A stretch of DNA of 64,000 nt from Flagellimonas sediminis (GTDB lineage Bacteria; Bacteroidota; Bacteroidia; Flavobacteriales; Flavobacteriaceae): contig NZ_JAAAMI010000002.1 in NCBI RefSeq assembly GCF_010500845.1, positions 62,001 to 126,000 of the forward strand, given 5' to 3'. A program made the translations under genes and the position numbers. Positions 42,224 through 49,950 of the stretch are shown piece by piece. Every line of letters starts with the position of its first letter. Position 1 is the stretch's first letter. The notes under the pieces were generated by a model. It ran no database searches and was not told where the DNA came from. It worked only from the letters and a program-made list of their open reading frames with translations.

Positions 42224-44644
42224 ATGTTTAAAAACTATCTGAAAATCGCCTGGCGGAACCTTTCCAAAAACAAGGGATATACCTTTATTAATGTGGGTGG
42301 ATTGGCCCTGGGATTGGTTGTTACAATGCTCATAGGACTGTGGATTCATGATGAACTTACCTTTAATACCAATTTCAAAAACTATGGGAGCATTGCACAG
42401 GTGCTTGTGAACAAAACTGACAATGGTGAGACCCTTACCCGGTACAACCATCCCTATCCTTTGGCCGATGAACTGCGGAGCGTCTATTCCGACGATTTCA
42501 AATATGTTGTCATGAGTTCCTTCCCAGGGGACAATGTACTATCCGTCAAAGAAAAAAGCCTGAATGGATATGGCGCTTTTATGGAAAAAGATGTCCTTCG
42601 TATGTTCTCGTTCCACATGTTGAAGGGTAATCAAAATGCGCTCGATGACCCCAGTTCCATTGTAATTTCAGAATCTATGGCCAAAGCGTTTTTCGGCTCC
42701 GAAGAACCCATGGGTAAAACCATGAAGCTTAACAATGACAGATATGTTACCGTTGAAGGCGTTTTTGAAGATTTGCCCCAGAATTCAAACGTCTTTGAAG
42801 CCCTCTCGGCCTTTTCGGAATCCAAAGAACTCCAATTTATTGCCCCATGGGACCTCTACGTATCCATGAACGATTGGGTAAAAGCGGCACGTGACCAAAA
42901 ACTATGGGACAATAATTCTTACCAATTATATGTACAAATAGCCAATGGGCCTGCAATGTTTGGCGTGAGTGATAAGATCAAGAATACGCTTAGCGACCAC
43001 GTTCCAGATCCAACCAAACGGAGCAATCCCCAAATCTTTCTCCATCCCATGAAGGATTGGCATTTGAGGTCCAATTTTAAGAATGGCGTATCTATCGGTG
43101 GGGCAATCCAGTATGTGCGCATGTTCGGTATCATTGGATTTTTTGTACTGTTGTTAGCATGTATCAATTTTATGAATTTGGCCACGGCCCGCGCCCTAAA
43201 ACGTGCCAAGGAAGTAGGCATTCGAAAAACGGTTGGATCGAACAAAAACCAATTGATAGGGCAGTTTATGCTCGAATCATTGCTGGTTACCCTTTGTGCC
43301 TTTGTATTGGCCTGTATACTTGTTGGTATTCTTCTGCCATTGTTCAACAATTTGGCGGACAAACAGATTATTTTTCCCCTTGTCAACCCAATCTTTTGGT
43401 CCATTGGCTTGGGGTTGGTATTGGTCACCAGCCTTTTGGCCGGAAGTTATCCGGCACTGTACCTCTCTTCCTTCCGTCCGGTAAAAGTGTTGAAAGGAAC
43501 CATCCGCACCGGTAAAACGGCAATGTCCTTCCGTAAAGCTTTGGTCGTGGTCCAATTTACGGTTTCCATCATTTTGGTGGTCGGTACGGTGGTGGTCAAT
43601 CGGCAAATCCAGCATTCCAAAGACCGGCCTATAGGTTATGATAAAAACGGACTTATCATGGTTGAAAAATACACTGAGGATTATGAGGGTAAGTACAATG
43701 CCTTTCGTGAAGCCTTGAAAAAGAGTGGGGCAGTAGTCGAAATGGCGGAATCTTCAAGTCCGTTGACCGAGGTATGGAACAGTAACTCAGGCTATGATTG
43801 GGAAGGCAAGGATCCCGATTTTATGACCAATATGGTAACCTTTTACGTATCGCATGATTATGGAAAGACCGTGGGTTGGGATATGGCCCAAGGACGGGAT
43901 TTTTCAAGGGATTTTGCCTCAGACTCCACTGCCTATATCCTGAACGAAGCTGCCGTAAGATATATGGGGCTGCAAGACCCGATCGGGAAAACAATCCGAT
44001 GGTACGATGGGGAACATAAAGTCATAGGGGTGGTTAAAAATCTATTGACCGAATCACCATTTGAGCCTATAAAACAGGCTATTTATGCAATAAATTACAA
44101 TCAAACAAATTGGATTAACCTAAAACTGGCACCTGAGAAAAGCCTTGCAGAATCGCTCGCCCAAATTGAAACGGTCTTTCAGAAGTTCGCCCCCGGTGTT
44201 CCATTCGAATACCAATTTGTTGATGCTGCCTTCGGAAACAAATTCAAAGCAGAGGAGCGTATGCGAAAATTATCTGGAATCTTCTCTTTACTCGCCATTT
44301 TTATAAGCTGTCTAGGACTCTTTGGTCTAGCTACCTTTATGGCGGAACAGCGCACCAAGGAAATCGGTGTCCGAAAAGTATTGGGGGCATCTATACTGAG
44401 CCTTTTCAAAATGCTTTCCAAGGATTTTGCATTATTGATAATTGTTTCGGGCCTAATTGCGATTCCTGTATCCTATTATTTTATGCAGCAATGGTTGGAA
44501 AATTACACCTACCGTATAGGGGTTCCATGGTGGGTTTTTGTGGCCACCATTTTGGGTGTATTGTTGGTTGCCCTTTTTACTGTAAGCTATCAAGCAATCC
44601 GGGCGGCAACTATTAACCCTGTAAAAAGTTTGCGAACGGAATAA
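42224..44644 (+). CDS. MacB/FtsX-type ABC transporter permease (cargo)
   Basis: An 806-residue double-FtsX permease. Helix 1 (GYTFINVGGLALGLVVTMLI) is followed by a MacB-like periplasmic domain, a first three-helix FtsX module (about 285-425, MNLATARALKRAKEVGIRKTV), a second periplasmic domain, and a second FtsX module (about 680-800, FMAEQRTKEIGVRKVLGAS). These act with an ATPase to push or move peptides and lipids in the envelope; no ATPase gene is adjacent. Base composition looks like the core chromosome rather than the AT-rich genes to its left, so it is probably captured cargo. It ends two bases before the convergent integrase. Confidence 0.92.
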   Translation: MFKNYLKIAWRNLSKNKGYTFINVGGLALGLVVTMLIGLWIHDELTFNTNFKNYGSIAQVLVNKTDNGETLTRYNHPYPLADELRSVYSDDFKYVVMSSFPGDNVLSVKEKSLNGYGAFMEKDVLRMFSFHMLKGNQNALDDPSSIVISESMAKAFFGSEEPMGKTMKLNNDRYVTVEGVFEDLPQNSNVFEALSAFSESKELQFIAPWDLYVSMNDWVKAARDQKLWDNNSYQLYVQIANGPAMFGVSDKIKNTLSDHVPDPTKRSNPQIFLHPMKDWHLRSNFKNGVSIGGAIQYVRMFGIIGFFVLLLACINFMNLATARALKRAKEVGIRKTVGSNKNQLIGQFMLESLLVTLCAFVLACILVGILLPLFNNLADKQIIFPLVNPIFWSIGLGLVLVTSLLAGSYPALYLSSFRPVKVLKGTIRTGKTAMSFRKALVVVQFTVSIILVVGTVVVNRQIQHSKDRPIGYDKNGLIMVEKYTEDYEGKYNAFREALKKSGAVVEMAESSSPLTEVWNSNSGYDWEGKDPDFMTNMVTFYVSHDYGKTVGWDMAQGRDFSRDFASDSTAYILNEAAVRYMGLQDPIGKTIRWYDGEHKVIGVVKNLLTESPFEPIKQAIYAINYNQTNWINLKLAPEKSLAESLAQIETVFQKFAPGVPFEYQFVDAAFGNKFKAEERMRKLSGIFSLLAIFISCLGLFGLATFMAEQRTKEIGVRKVLGASILSLFKMLSKDFALLIIVSGLIAIPVSYYFMQQWLENYTYRIGVPWWVFVATILGVLLVALFTVSYQAIRAATINPVKSLRTE

Positions 44645-44646
44645 AT

Positions 44647-45777
44647 TTACCTAAAATTTAATTCAGGAATCATATTAGCTGCTTCTTTCATTTTCTCATC
44701 AATGATTTTGGTATAGATTTCGGTAGTGCGAATTTCACGATGACCTAATCTTTTTGAAACAGTGTAAATATCCGCTCCGTTCTCAAGCAAGAGAACTGCG
44801 TTGGTGTGTCTGGCACTGTGAAAAGTAATATGTTTAGTAATTCCCGCACGCATGCACCATCGCAATATTTCAGTATTATAAATGGCTCCATATTTCAATC
44901 CTTTAAATGCTCGCTCATTATTATGCGTCCTTTTGCCCAAAAATTCCCTGGCCTGCTCGGAAATATATAAGTATTCTAGACTATCCGTTTTCTTTTGTCT
45001 AAAGATGATTCTTGCACCATTATCCTCATCACGGACTTCTGCCCAAATCAGTTTATTGATATCGCTCCACCGTAACCCTGTTAGGCAACTAAAAATAAAG
45101 GCATTCTTTAGAACTGGATACTTACACTTGGTGTTGGACAGTGCCTGTAATTCGGAATAGGTAAGGTATTCGCGTTTCGATTCGGCTTGTTCAAAGCCTT
45201 TGACAGATTTAAGTACATTTTCATCAAGATAATTCTCCGTATAAGCTTCCCGTAAAGCGGCCTTAAATTTATTGAAATAGGTGTACTTAGAATTTTGGGA
45301 CAGGGGAGTATTGCTCTTGGTTTTGGCTTTGGTATCTAAATACCGTTTAAAACCTTTTACGAAATCCGTATCTATATCCTTTAGCTGTTTGTGTGGCGGA
45401 CAGTATTTTTCGATATGTTTTTGGGCGGCATCCCAATTGCCATAATTTGCTTTCGTTTCAAAGCGGTCTTCTTTTAGTTTATCAAAATAGTCCAAAAAGG
45501 CAATTTCACCCTTTTTACCATCCCTAATTTTATATTTACCTTGAACATATTCTGCTTTTCGTATAGCAAGAATATTGTCTGCCAGCTCATAAATTTCTTT
45601 GTTCTTTCTCTTCTCCTCGGATGTGCTAGGTTTTTCTAAAGGATATAATTTCAAATATTCGAATCTTCTTCGATGCTTTTTTGTCCCATTCCTGTCAATG
45701 ATATAGCCGTCATAATATTCAATATACAGACTCAATTTATCATTCCTTAACCGTTTACTTTTCAAATTGATTTTCAT
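44647..45777 (-). CDS. Tyrosine site-specific integrase
   Basis: A 376-residue tyrosine recombinase. The N-terminus is an arm-type DNA-binding region (SLYIEYYDGYI, KHRRRFEYLKLYPLEK), then a SAM-like core-binding domain (about 100-210), then the catalytic domain: R236 in TGLRWSDINKL, H320/R323 in HSARH, H346 in RLGHREI and the nucleophile Y355 in TEIYTKI. It lies beside the right attachment site. Its promoter is packed with the AGGTGTAA-type repeats that are probably its own arm sites, suggesting autorepression. Confidence 0.95.
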   Translation of the reverse strand: MKINLKSKRLRNDKLSLYIEYYDGYIIDRNGTKKHRRRFEYLKLYPLEKPSTSEEKRKNKEIYELADNILAIRKAEYVQGKYKIRDGKKGEIAFLDYFDKLKEDRFETKANYGNWDAAQKHIEKYCPPHKQLKDIDTDFVKGFKRYLDTKAKTKSNTPLSQNSKYTYFNKFKAALREAYTENYLDENVLKSVKGFEQAESKREYLTYSELQALSNTKCKYPVLKNAFIFSCLTGLRWSDINKLIWAEVRDEDNGARIIFRQKKTDSLEYLYISEQAREFLGKRTHNNERAFKGLKYGAIYNTEILRWCMRAGITKHITFHSARHTNAVLLLENGADIYTVSKRLGHREIRTTEIYTKIIDEKMKEAANMIPELNFR

Positions 45778-45794
45778 AGTATTTCAATTTTACG

Positions 45795-45854
45795 AGGTGT
45801 AATTTTTTACACCTTTTCACCTTTTTTACACTTCGAGGTGTAAAAAAGGTGTAA
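45795..45854. repeat. Integrase arm-type repeat cluster with 34-bp palindrome
   Basis: AGGTGTAA-like units lie at 45,795-45,802 (+), 45,807-45,814 (-), 45,818-45,827 (-, AAAAAAGGTG), 45,836-45,843 (+) and 45,842-45,854 (+, AAAAAAGGTGTAA). Two of them make a palindrome with 14-bp perfect arms (45,818-45,831 and 45,838-45,851) around TTCGAG. The 12-mer AAAAAAGGTGTA also occurs just inside the left end at 37,132-37,143. Confidence 0.65.
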
Positions 45855-45900
45855 TAAAAGTAGCAAGGTGAACAAATAAAAGATAAAATTAGATAGAGAA

Positions 45901-45926
45901 GTTATTAACAAAACATTGATAATCAA
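45901..45926 (+). repeat. 26-bp AT-rich repeat, right copy
   Basis: Begins gttattaacaaaacattg and matches 24 of 26 bases with 37,018-37,043, outside the left attachment core. Both contain TTGATAATCAA, a palindrome. The copies lie 36 and 25 bases before their cores in the same direction. Confidence 0.6.
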
Positions 45927-45962
45927 CTATATATAAATAAATGAAAATATTGGAAAAATCAA

Positions 45963-45979
45963 ATTACTTCCCTATGCAA
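45963..45979 (+). repeat. Attachment-site core, right copy (mnmE 3' end)
   Basis: Identical to 37,069-37,085. It overlaps the mnmE stop codon (45,964-45,966) and last codons, so integration leaves MnmE intact. Confidence 0.85.
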
Positions 45980-47334
45980 AAATTAGAGAAAATGTTGCCC
46001 AAAAGATCATCTGTGGTAACGCTACCCGTGATTTCTCCCAGATGGAATAGGGCTTGACGAATGTCGATGGCCATCAAATCACTGGATAGGTCCATATCCA
46101 ATCCTTCCTTCACTTTTTGGATTTCCTCCAAAGCTTTTAAAAGGGCATCGTAATGCCTGCTGTTAGAGATGATGGTCGTATCGCCGCTCAAAGCACCGGA
46201 ATCTACCAATGAAAGCAATTGACTTTCCAGGTCCGAAATACCGATTTTGTGCTTGGCCGATAGGAACAGCACATTGGGTACGTCCAATTTGATGTTTTCC
46301 ATTTGGGCGTCGCTCAAAAGATCCATTTTATTGCAGATGGGCAGGATTTGTTTGTTGGGGTATTTTTTTTGGAGTTGTTCCAACACTGAAGATTCAAAAT
46401 GTTCTCCTTCAAAAAGATAGATAATAAGTCTGGCCTGTTCAATTTTACCGAAGGTACGTTCAATCCCAATTTTTTCAACCACATCCTGCGTCTCACGGAT
46501 GCCAGCGGTATCGATAAACCTAAAATTGATGCCCTTGATGCTGATATGGTCCTCCACGGTATCCCTTGTTGTCCCGGCAATGTCGCTCACTATAGCACGC
46601 TCCTCGTTCAACAGTACATTGAGAAGGGTAGACTTTCCTACATTGGGTTGCCCCACAATGGCCACGGGAATGCCGTGTTTGATTACGTTGCCCAAGGCAA
46701 AGGAATCAATGAGTTTTTTTAATACGTCACTGATTTTTCCCAATAGTTGATTGAATTGTGTACGGTCGGCGAACTCTACATCTTCCTGTGAAAAGTCCAG
46801 TTCCAGTTCTATCAAGGAGGCAAAATTGAGCAGTTCTTCACGTAACTTTTGGATTTCATTGCTGAACCCTCCCCTCATCTGCTGCATGGCGATGTCGTGT
46901 GCAGCTTCGCTATCGCTTGCTATAAGATCAGCAACGGCCTCCGCTTGGCTTAAATCCATTTTGCCATTGAGAAAGGCCCGAAGCGTGAATTCCCCGGCCG
47001 AAGCGGTACGGCACCCTTTTCTCAACAAAAGTTGAATGACCTGTTGTTGAATGTAGGGAGAACCATGGCAGGATATTTCCACCACATTTTCCCCAGTGTA
47101 GGAATGTGGTCCTTTAAAGAGCGATACCAATACCTCGTCCAAGATTTTAGAATCATCCACAATATGTCCCAAATGGATGGTGTGACTTTTTTGTCCGGTC
47201 AGTTTCTTGCTTTTGACCGATTGAAAAATGCTATCAACCAAGGAGACGGCATCTGGTCCGGATACCCGGATGACTGCAATGGCACCGGTTCCCGAAGGGG
47301 TGGCTAGGGCAATAATGTTATCTGTGTACAACAT
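45964..47334 (-). CDS. mnmE: tRNA modification GTPase MnmE
   Basis: A 456-residue GTPase which, with MnmG, makes 5-carboxymethylaminomethyl-type modification of wobble uridine in tRNA. The start is taken at MLYTDNIIALATPSGTGA, the standard family start; 15 more codons are open upstream. G motifs: GQPNVGKSTLLN (G1), GTTRDT (G2), DTAG (G3), CNKMD (G4). The C-terminus ends FCIGK with the catalytic Cys. Its 3' end is the attachment site of the mobile element; the stop codon lies inside the 17-bp repeat. Confidence 0.97.
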   Translation of the reverse strand: MLYTDNIIALATPSGTGAIAVIRVSGPDAVSLVDSIFQSVKSKKLTGQKSHTIHLGHIVDDSKILDEVLVSLFKGPHSYTGENVVEISCHGSPYIQQQVIQLLLRKGCRTASAGEFTLRAFLNGKMDLSQAEAVADLIASDSEAAHDIAMQQMRGGFSNEIQKLREELLNFASLIELELDFSQEDVEFADRTQFNQLLGKISDVLKKLIDSFALGNVIKHGIPVAIVGQPNVGKSTLLNVLLNEERAIVSDIAGTTRDTVEDHISIKGINFRFIDTAGIRETQDVVEKIGIERTFGKIEQARLIIYLFEGEHFESSVLEQLQKKYPNKQILPICNKMDLLSDAQMENIKLDVPNVLFLSAKHKIGISDLESQLLSLVDSGALSGDTTIISNSRHYDALLKALEEIQKVKEGLDMDLSSDLMAIDIRQALFHLGEITGSVTTDDLLGNIFSNFCIGK

Positions 47335-47421
47335 GTTGGCAAAAATACAAATTAGCTGGCTGCTGTAACATTTAGACAAAAAAGGATACTAATTGGTTAT
47401 AATCATCAAAATCAATCAAAA

Positions 47422-47784
47422 ATGGAAGTCATCAATGAAAAAGTTATTAGAAGGGACAATACTATGTTGGCCATTACCCATCTTACGCAATTATTGTCCT
47501 ATGCCATTGGTTTTGGGGGATTCATCACTCCTCTGATCATATGGTTGTCCTCAAGAAACAGTGTAGAAGGAATGGATGAGCACGGAAAGGCCATCATCAA
47601 TTTACAGTTGAGCCTTTTCCTTTATATCATTATCAGCATTCCCTCCATTTTATTATTAGGGTTGGGAATATTGGGTTTGATCGCAACGGGTATTCTTGGG
47701 TTTGTCTTGCCCATTGTAAATGCTGTAAGAGCTTCTAATGGGGAATCTCCGTCGTATTTTCTTACCATTAAATTCTTGTCATAG
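47422..47784 (+). CDS. DUF4870 family membrane protein
   Basis: A 120-residue protein with three hydrophobic helices (LLSYAIGFGGFITPLIIWL, LSLFLYIIISIPSILLLGLG, IATGILGFVLPIVNAVRA) and the DEHGKAIINLQLS turn typical of DUF4870 (Tic20-like) proteins. Function is unknown. Divergent from mnmE across an 87-bp gap. An internal Met at residue 15 is a possible alternative start. Confidence 0.85.
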   Translation: MEVINEKVIRRDNTMLAITHLTQLLSYAIGFGGFITPLIIWLSSRNSVEGMDEHGKAIINLQLSLFLYIIISIPSILLLGLGILGLIATGILGFVLPIVNAVRASNGESPSYFLTIKFLS

Positions 47785-47869
47785 ATCTTTTTTGCAGATA
47801 GATCAATTTATTTCATTTAAGCAAAACAAATATGTAATTTTCACCTGTAAATTTGCTTAAACCAATAAG

Positions 47870-48532
47870 TTGGAAGAAGTTGTGATTTTTGGTGCCTCAG
47901 GCCATGGCAAGGTCACCATTGATATTCTGGAATGTATGGGAAACCATGAAATCATAGGTTTTCTGGATGCAAATAAACAGCAGGGCACCCAAGTTTTGGG
48001 CTACCCTGTCTTTGGAGGTATGGAACAAGTTCCCGAATTGCTCCAGAAAAAGCCTGACCTTAAGTTTTTTGTGGCGATTGGCGATAACTGGGCTAGATAT
48101 AACGTGATCCAACAATTAAAAAACATCAATTCCAATGTTAGCTTTGTGAATGCCATACATCCAAATGCCATCATAGGGAAAGGGGTAAAACTTGGCACTG
48201 GAATTATGATTATGGCAGGCTCCATTGTTAACACTGATAGTAGTATTGGTAACTTCACTATTGTGAATACCAGATCTAGTGTAGGGCATGAATCCTGTCT
48301 TATGGAATTCAGTAGTCTTGCACCAAATACAACACTTGCGGGTAATGTGGAAATAGGAGCTTTCTCGGCAATTTCCATGAGCACAACCATTTTAAACAGA
48401 AGAAAGATTGGCGAACATACCGTTGTTGGAGCAGGCTCTCTAGTTACCAAGGATGTAAAGGACCATGCAGTTTATTATGGAATCCCGGCCGTTTTTATTC
48501 GGTCTAGGAATGAAGGTGACAAATATTTGTAA
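47870..48532 (+). CDS. NeuD/PglD-like sugar O/N-acetyltransferase
   Basis: A 220-residue enzyme with an N-terminal Rossmann-like PglD domain (EVVIFGASGHGKVTIDILEC) and a left-handed beta-helix from about residue 95, with RSSVGHESCLMEFSSLAPN holding the catalytic-type His. It ends GIPAVFIRS. PglD members acetylate UDP-4-amino-6-deoxy sugars. The start is TTG; no ATG is available before the conserved first strand. TAAATTTG at 47,848-47,855 is a possible -7 element. It may supply the missing step for the PglE/PglF-like pair near 16-19 kb. Confidence 0.87.
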   Translation: MEEVVIFGASGHGKVTIDILECMGNHEIIGFLDANKQQGTQVLGYPVFGGMEQVPELLQKKPDLKFFVAIGDNWARYNVIQQLKNINSNVSFVNAIHPNAIIGKGVKLGTGIMIMAGSIVNTDSSIGNFTIVNTRSSVGHESCLMEFSSLAPNTTLAGNVEIGAFSAISMSTTILNRRKIGEHTVVGAGSLVTKDVKDHAVYYGIPAVFIRSRNEGDKYL

Positions 48533-48603
48533 ATACTTTGATCCTTGCTGGTATGTTTTAAACTTTAATAATAGATTTAGCAGGATTACCAACATTTTCC
48601 TTG

Positions 48604-49908
48604 ATGAGCTTATTGAACGTATTTCGGCGTGAAGCCTTCTGGTTTTTGGATATGATTAAGGGGTCGCCTATTAAAAATCATCTCAATGAAATTGCCGGTA
48701 TTGTTGGAAATCCGGAAAGTTCAGAATCCCTGGAAAAAAGAAATCAGAACTTGACCCTGCTACTTGAACATGCGATTAGTACCACCAATTTTTATAAAGA
48801 ATATAAGGGTTTAAAGTCCCTTCAAGATTTCCCTGTCATCAATAAGAATATCATTCTGGATAACTATGAAAGGTTCAAATCTGATGTTTTTGTAAAGAGT
48901 AAATTGACCAAAGTTTCTAGTAGTGGATCTACCGGTATTCCTTTTAAAATCTATCAAAATGGGAATAAACGGCTGAGAAATACGGCAGATGTACTTTACT
49001 TTTCAGAATCTGCTGGAACAATCTTGGGTAATAGGCTTTATTTCTTCAAATTATGGGATTTTAAGAATCGAAAGAACAAATGGGTGTCCAAAATGCAGAA
49101 CATCCATGCCCATAGTGTTATGGATGCGGATTCAGGATCTTTGAAAAAGCTAGTGTCCCTTATTGAAAAAGACAATCAACCCAAGAATATTTTGGGGTAC
49201 CCGTCCTTCTTTGAAGAATTGTGCCAATTTTTGGATGGACAGACAACCAAGCCGAATTTTAAAAATGTCAGTTCCATTATATCGTTTGCAGAAAAATTGA
49301 AGAATTCTGAAAAGTCGCGAATGGTCAACTATTTTGGTGTTCCCGTTTTTGAGCGCTATTCAAATCAGGAAAATGGCATTTTGGCCCAGCAAACTTTTAT
49401 TTCTCCCGAACAGTATGTGTTGAATTGGGGAAGTTATCACTTTGAGTTTTTACAGTTGGATAATGATCTTCCCGCAAGAAATGGCGAATTGGGCCGTGTC
49501 GTGGTGACCGATTTCTTCAATTACGCCATGCCTATGATCAGATATGACACAGGCGATCTTGCCGTATATGAGGTTAATGAAGAGGGAACAGTTTATCTGA
49601 CCTCCATTGAAGGACGAAGAATCGACCAGATATTCGATATACAAGGAAATCCAATTTCTTCCCACTTTCTATATTTGATTTTGGAGTTTGGCGCTATCAG
49701 GCAATTTCAATTTGTTCAAAAAGGGGAGAAGGAATATCTGGTAAAACTCAATGCCAAGAAACAACAGGTAAATGAGGAAAAAATCTCATCTTACTGTAAA
49801 AGCCGATTGGGAACCAATGCCCATATTTCATTTGAATATGTAGATGAGATTCCTTTACTGGCATCAGGAAAACGAAAGAAAATAGTAAATGAGCATAAAA
49901 AAAGCTAG
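48604..49908 (+). CDS. CapK/PaaK-like adenylate-forming enzyme
   Basis: A 434-residue member of the phenylacetate-CoA-ligase/CapK group. The ATP-binding loop is VSSSGSTGIPFKIYQNG near 107-123; LAVYEVNEEGTVYLTSIEGR near 320-340 and SGKRKKIV at the end match the family. CapK-like proteins occur in capsule loci and are thought to activate acyl or carboxyl groups. The ATG is preceded in frame by a TTG, one codon upstream. It follows the NeuD-like gene by about 70 bp and probably shares its operon. Confidence 0.82.
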   Translation: MSLLNVFRREAFWFLDMIKGSPIKNHLNEIAGIVGNPESSESLEKRNQNLTLLLEHAISTTNFYKEYKGLKSLQDFPVINKNIILDNYERFKSDVFVKSKLTKVSSSGSTGIPFKIYQNGNKRLRNTADVLYFSESAGTILGNRLYFFKLWDFKNRKNKWVSKMQNIHAHSVMDADSGSLKKLVSLIEKDNQPKNILGYPSFFEELCQFLDGQTTKPNFKNVSSIISFAEKLKNSEKSRMVNYFGVPVFERYSNQENGILAQQTFISPEQYVLNWGSYHFEFLQLDNDLPARNGELGRVVVTDFFNYAMPMIRYDTGDLAVYEVNEEGTVYLTSIEGRRIDQIFDIQGNPISSHFLYLILEFGAIRQFQFVQKGEKEYLVKLNAKKQQVNEEKISSYCKSRLGTNAHISFEYVDEIPLLASGKRKKIVNEHKKS

Positions 49909-49929
49909 AGCGTTAACTCTAGCTTTTTT
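49898..49929. terminator. Bidirectional rho-independent terminator
   Basis: Perfect 13-bp arms AAAAAAGCTAGAG (49,898-49,910) and CTCTAGCTTTTTT (49,917-49,929) around CGTTAA. Run of T on both strands; it overlaps the stop of the CapK-like gene and serves the convergent lipoprotein gene as well. Confidence 0.9.
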
Positions 49930-49950
49930 ATTTAAGGTTTCTTGTTTGGA

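Larger units (their letters stand above)
37069..45979 (-). mobile_element. Integrative mobilizable element at the 3' end of mnmE
   Basis: About 8.9 kb between two copies of the 17-bp sequence attacttccctatgcaa (37,069-37,085 and 45,963-45,979). The right copy contains the last codons and stop of mnmE (Cys-Ile-Gly-Lys-stop). Inside are a tyrosine integrase next to the right end, a relaxase, MobC, an excisionase-like HTH protein, a toxin-antitoxin pair, a RES-domain gene, two other open frames and one big permease. There are no type IV secretion genes, so transfer would depend on a helper element. No replication gene is seen. Confidence 0.85.
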
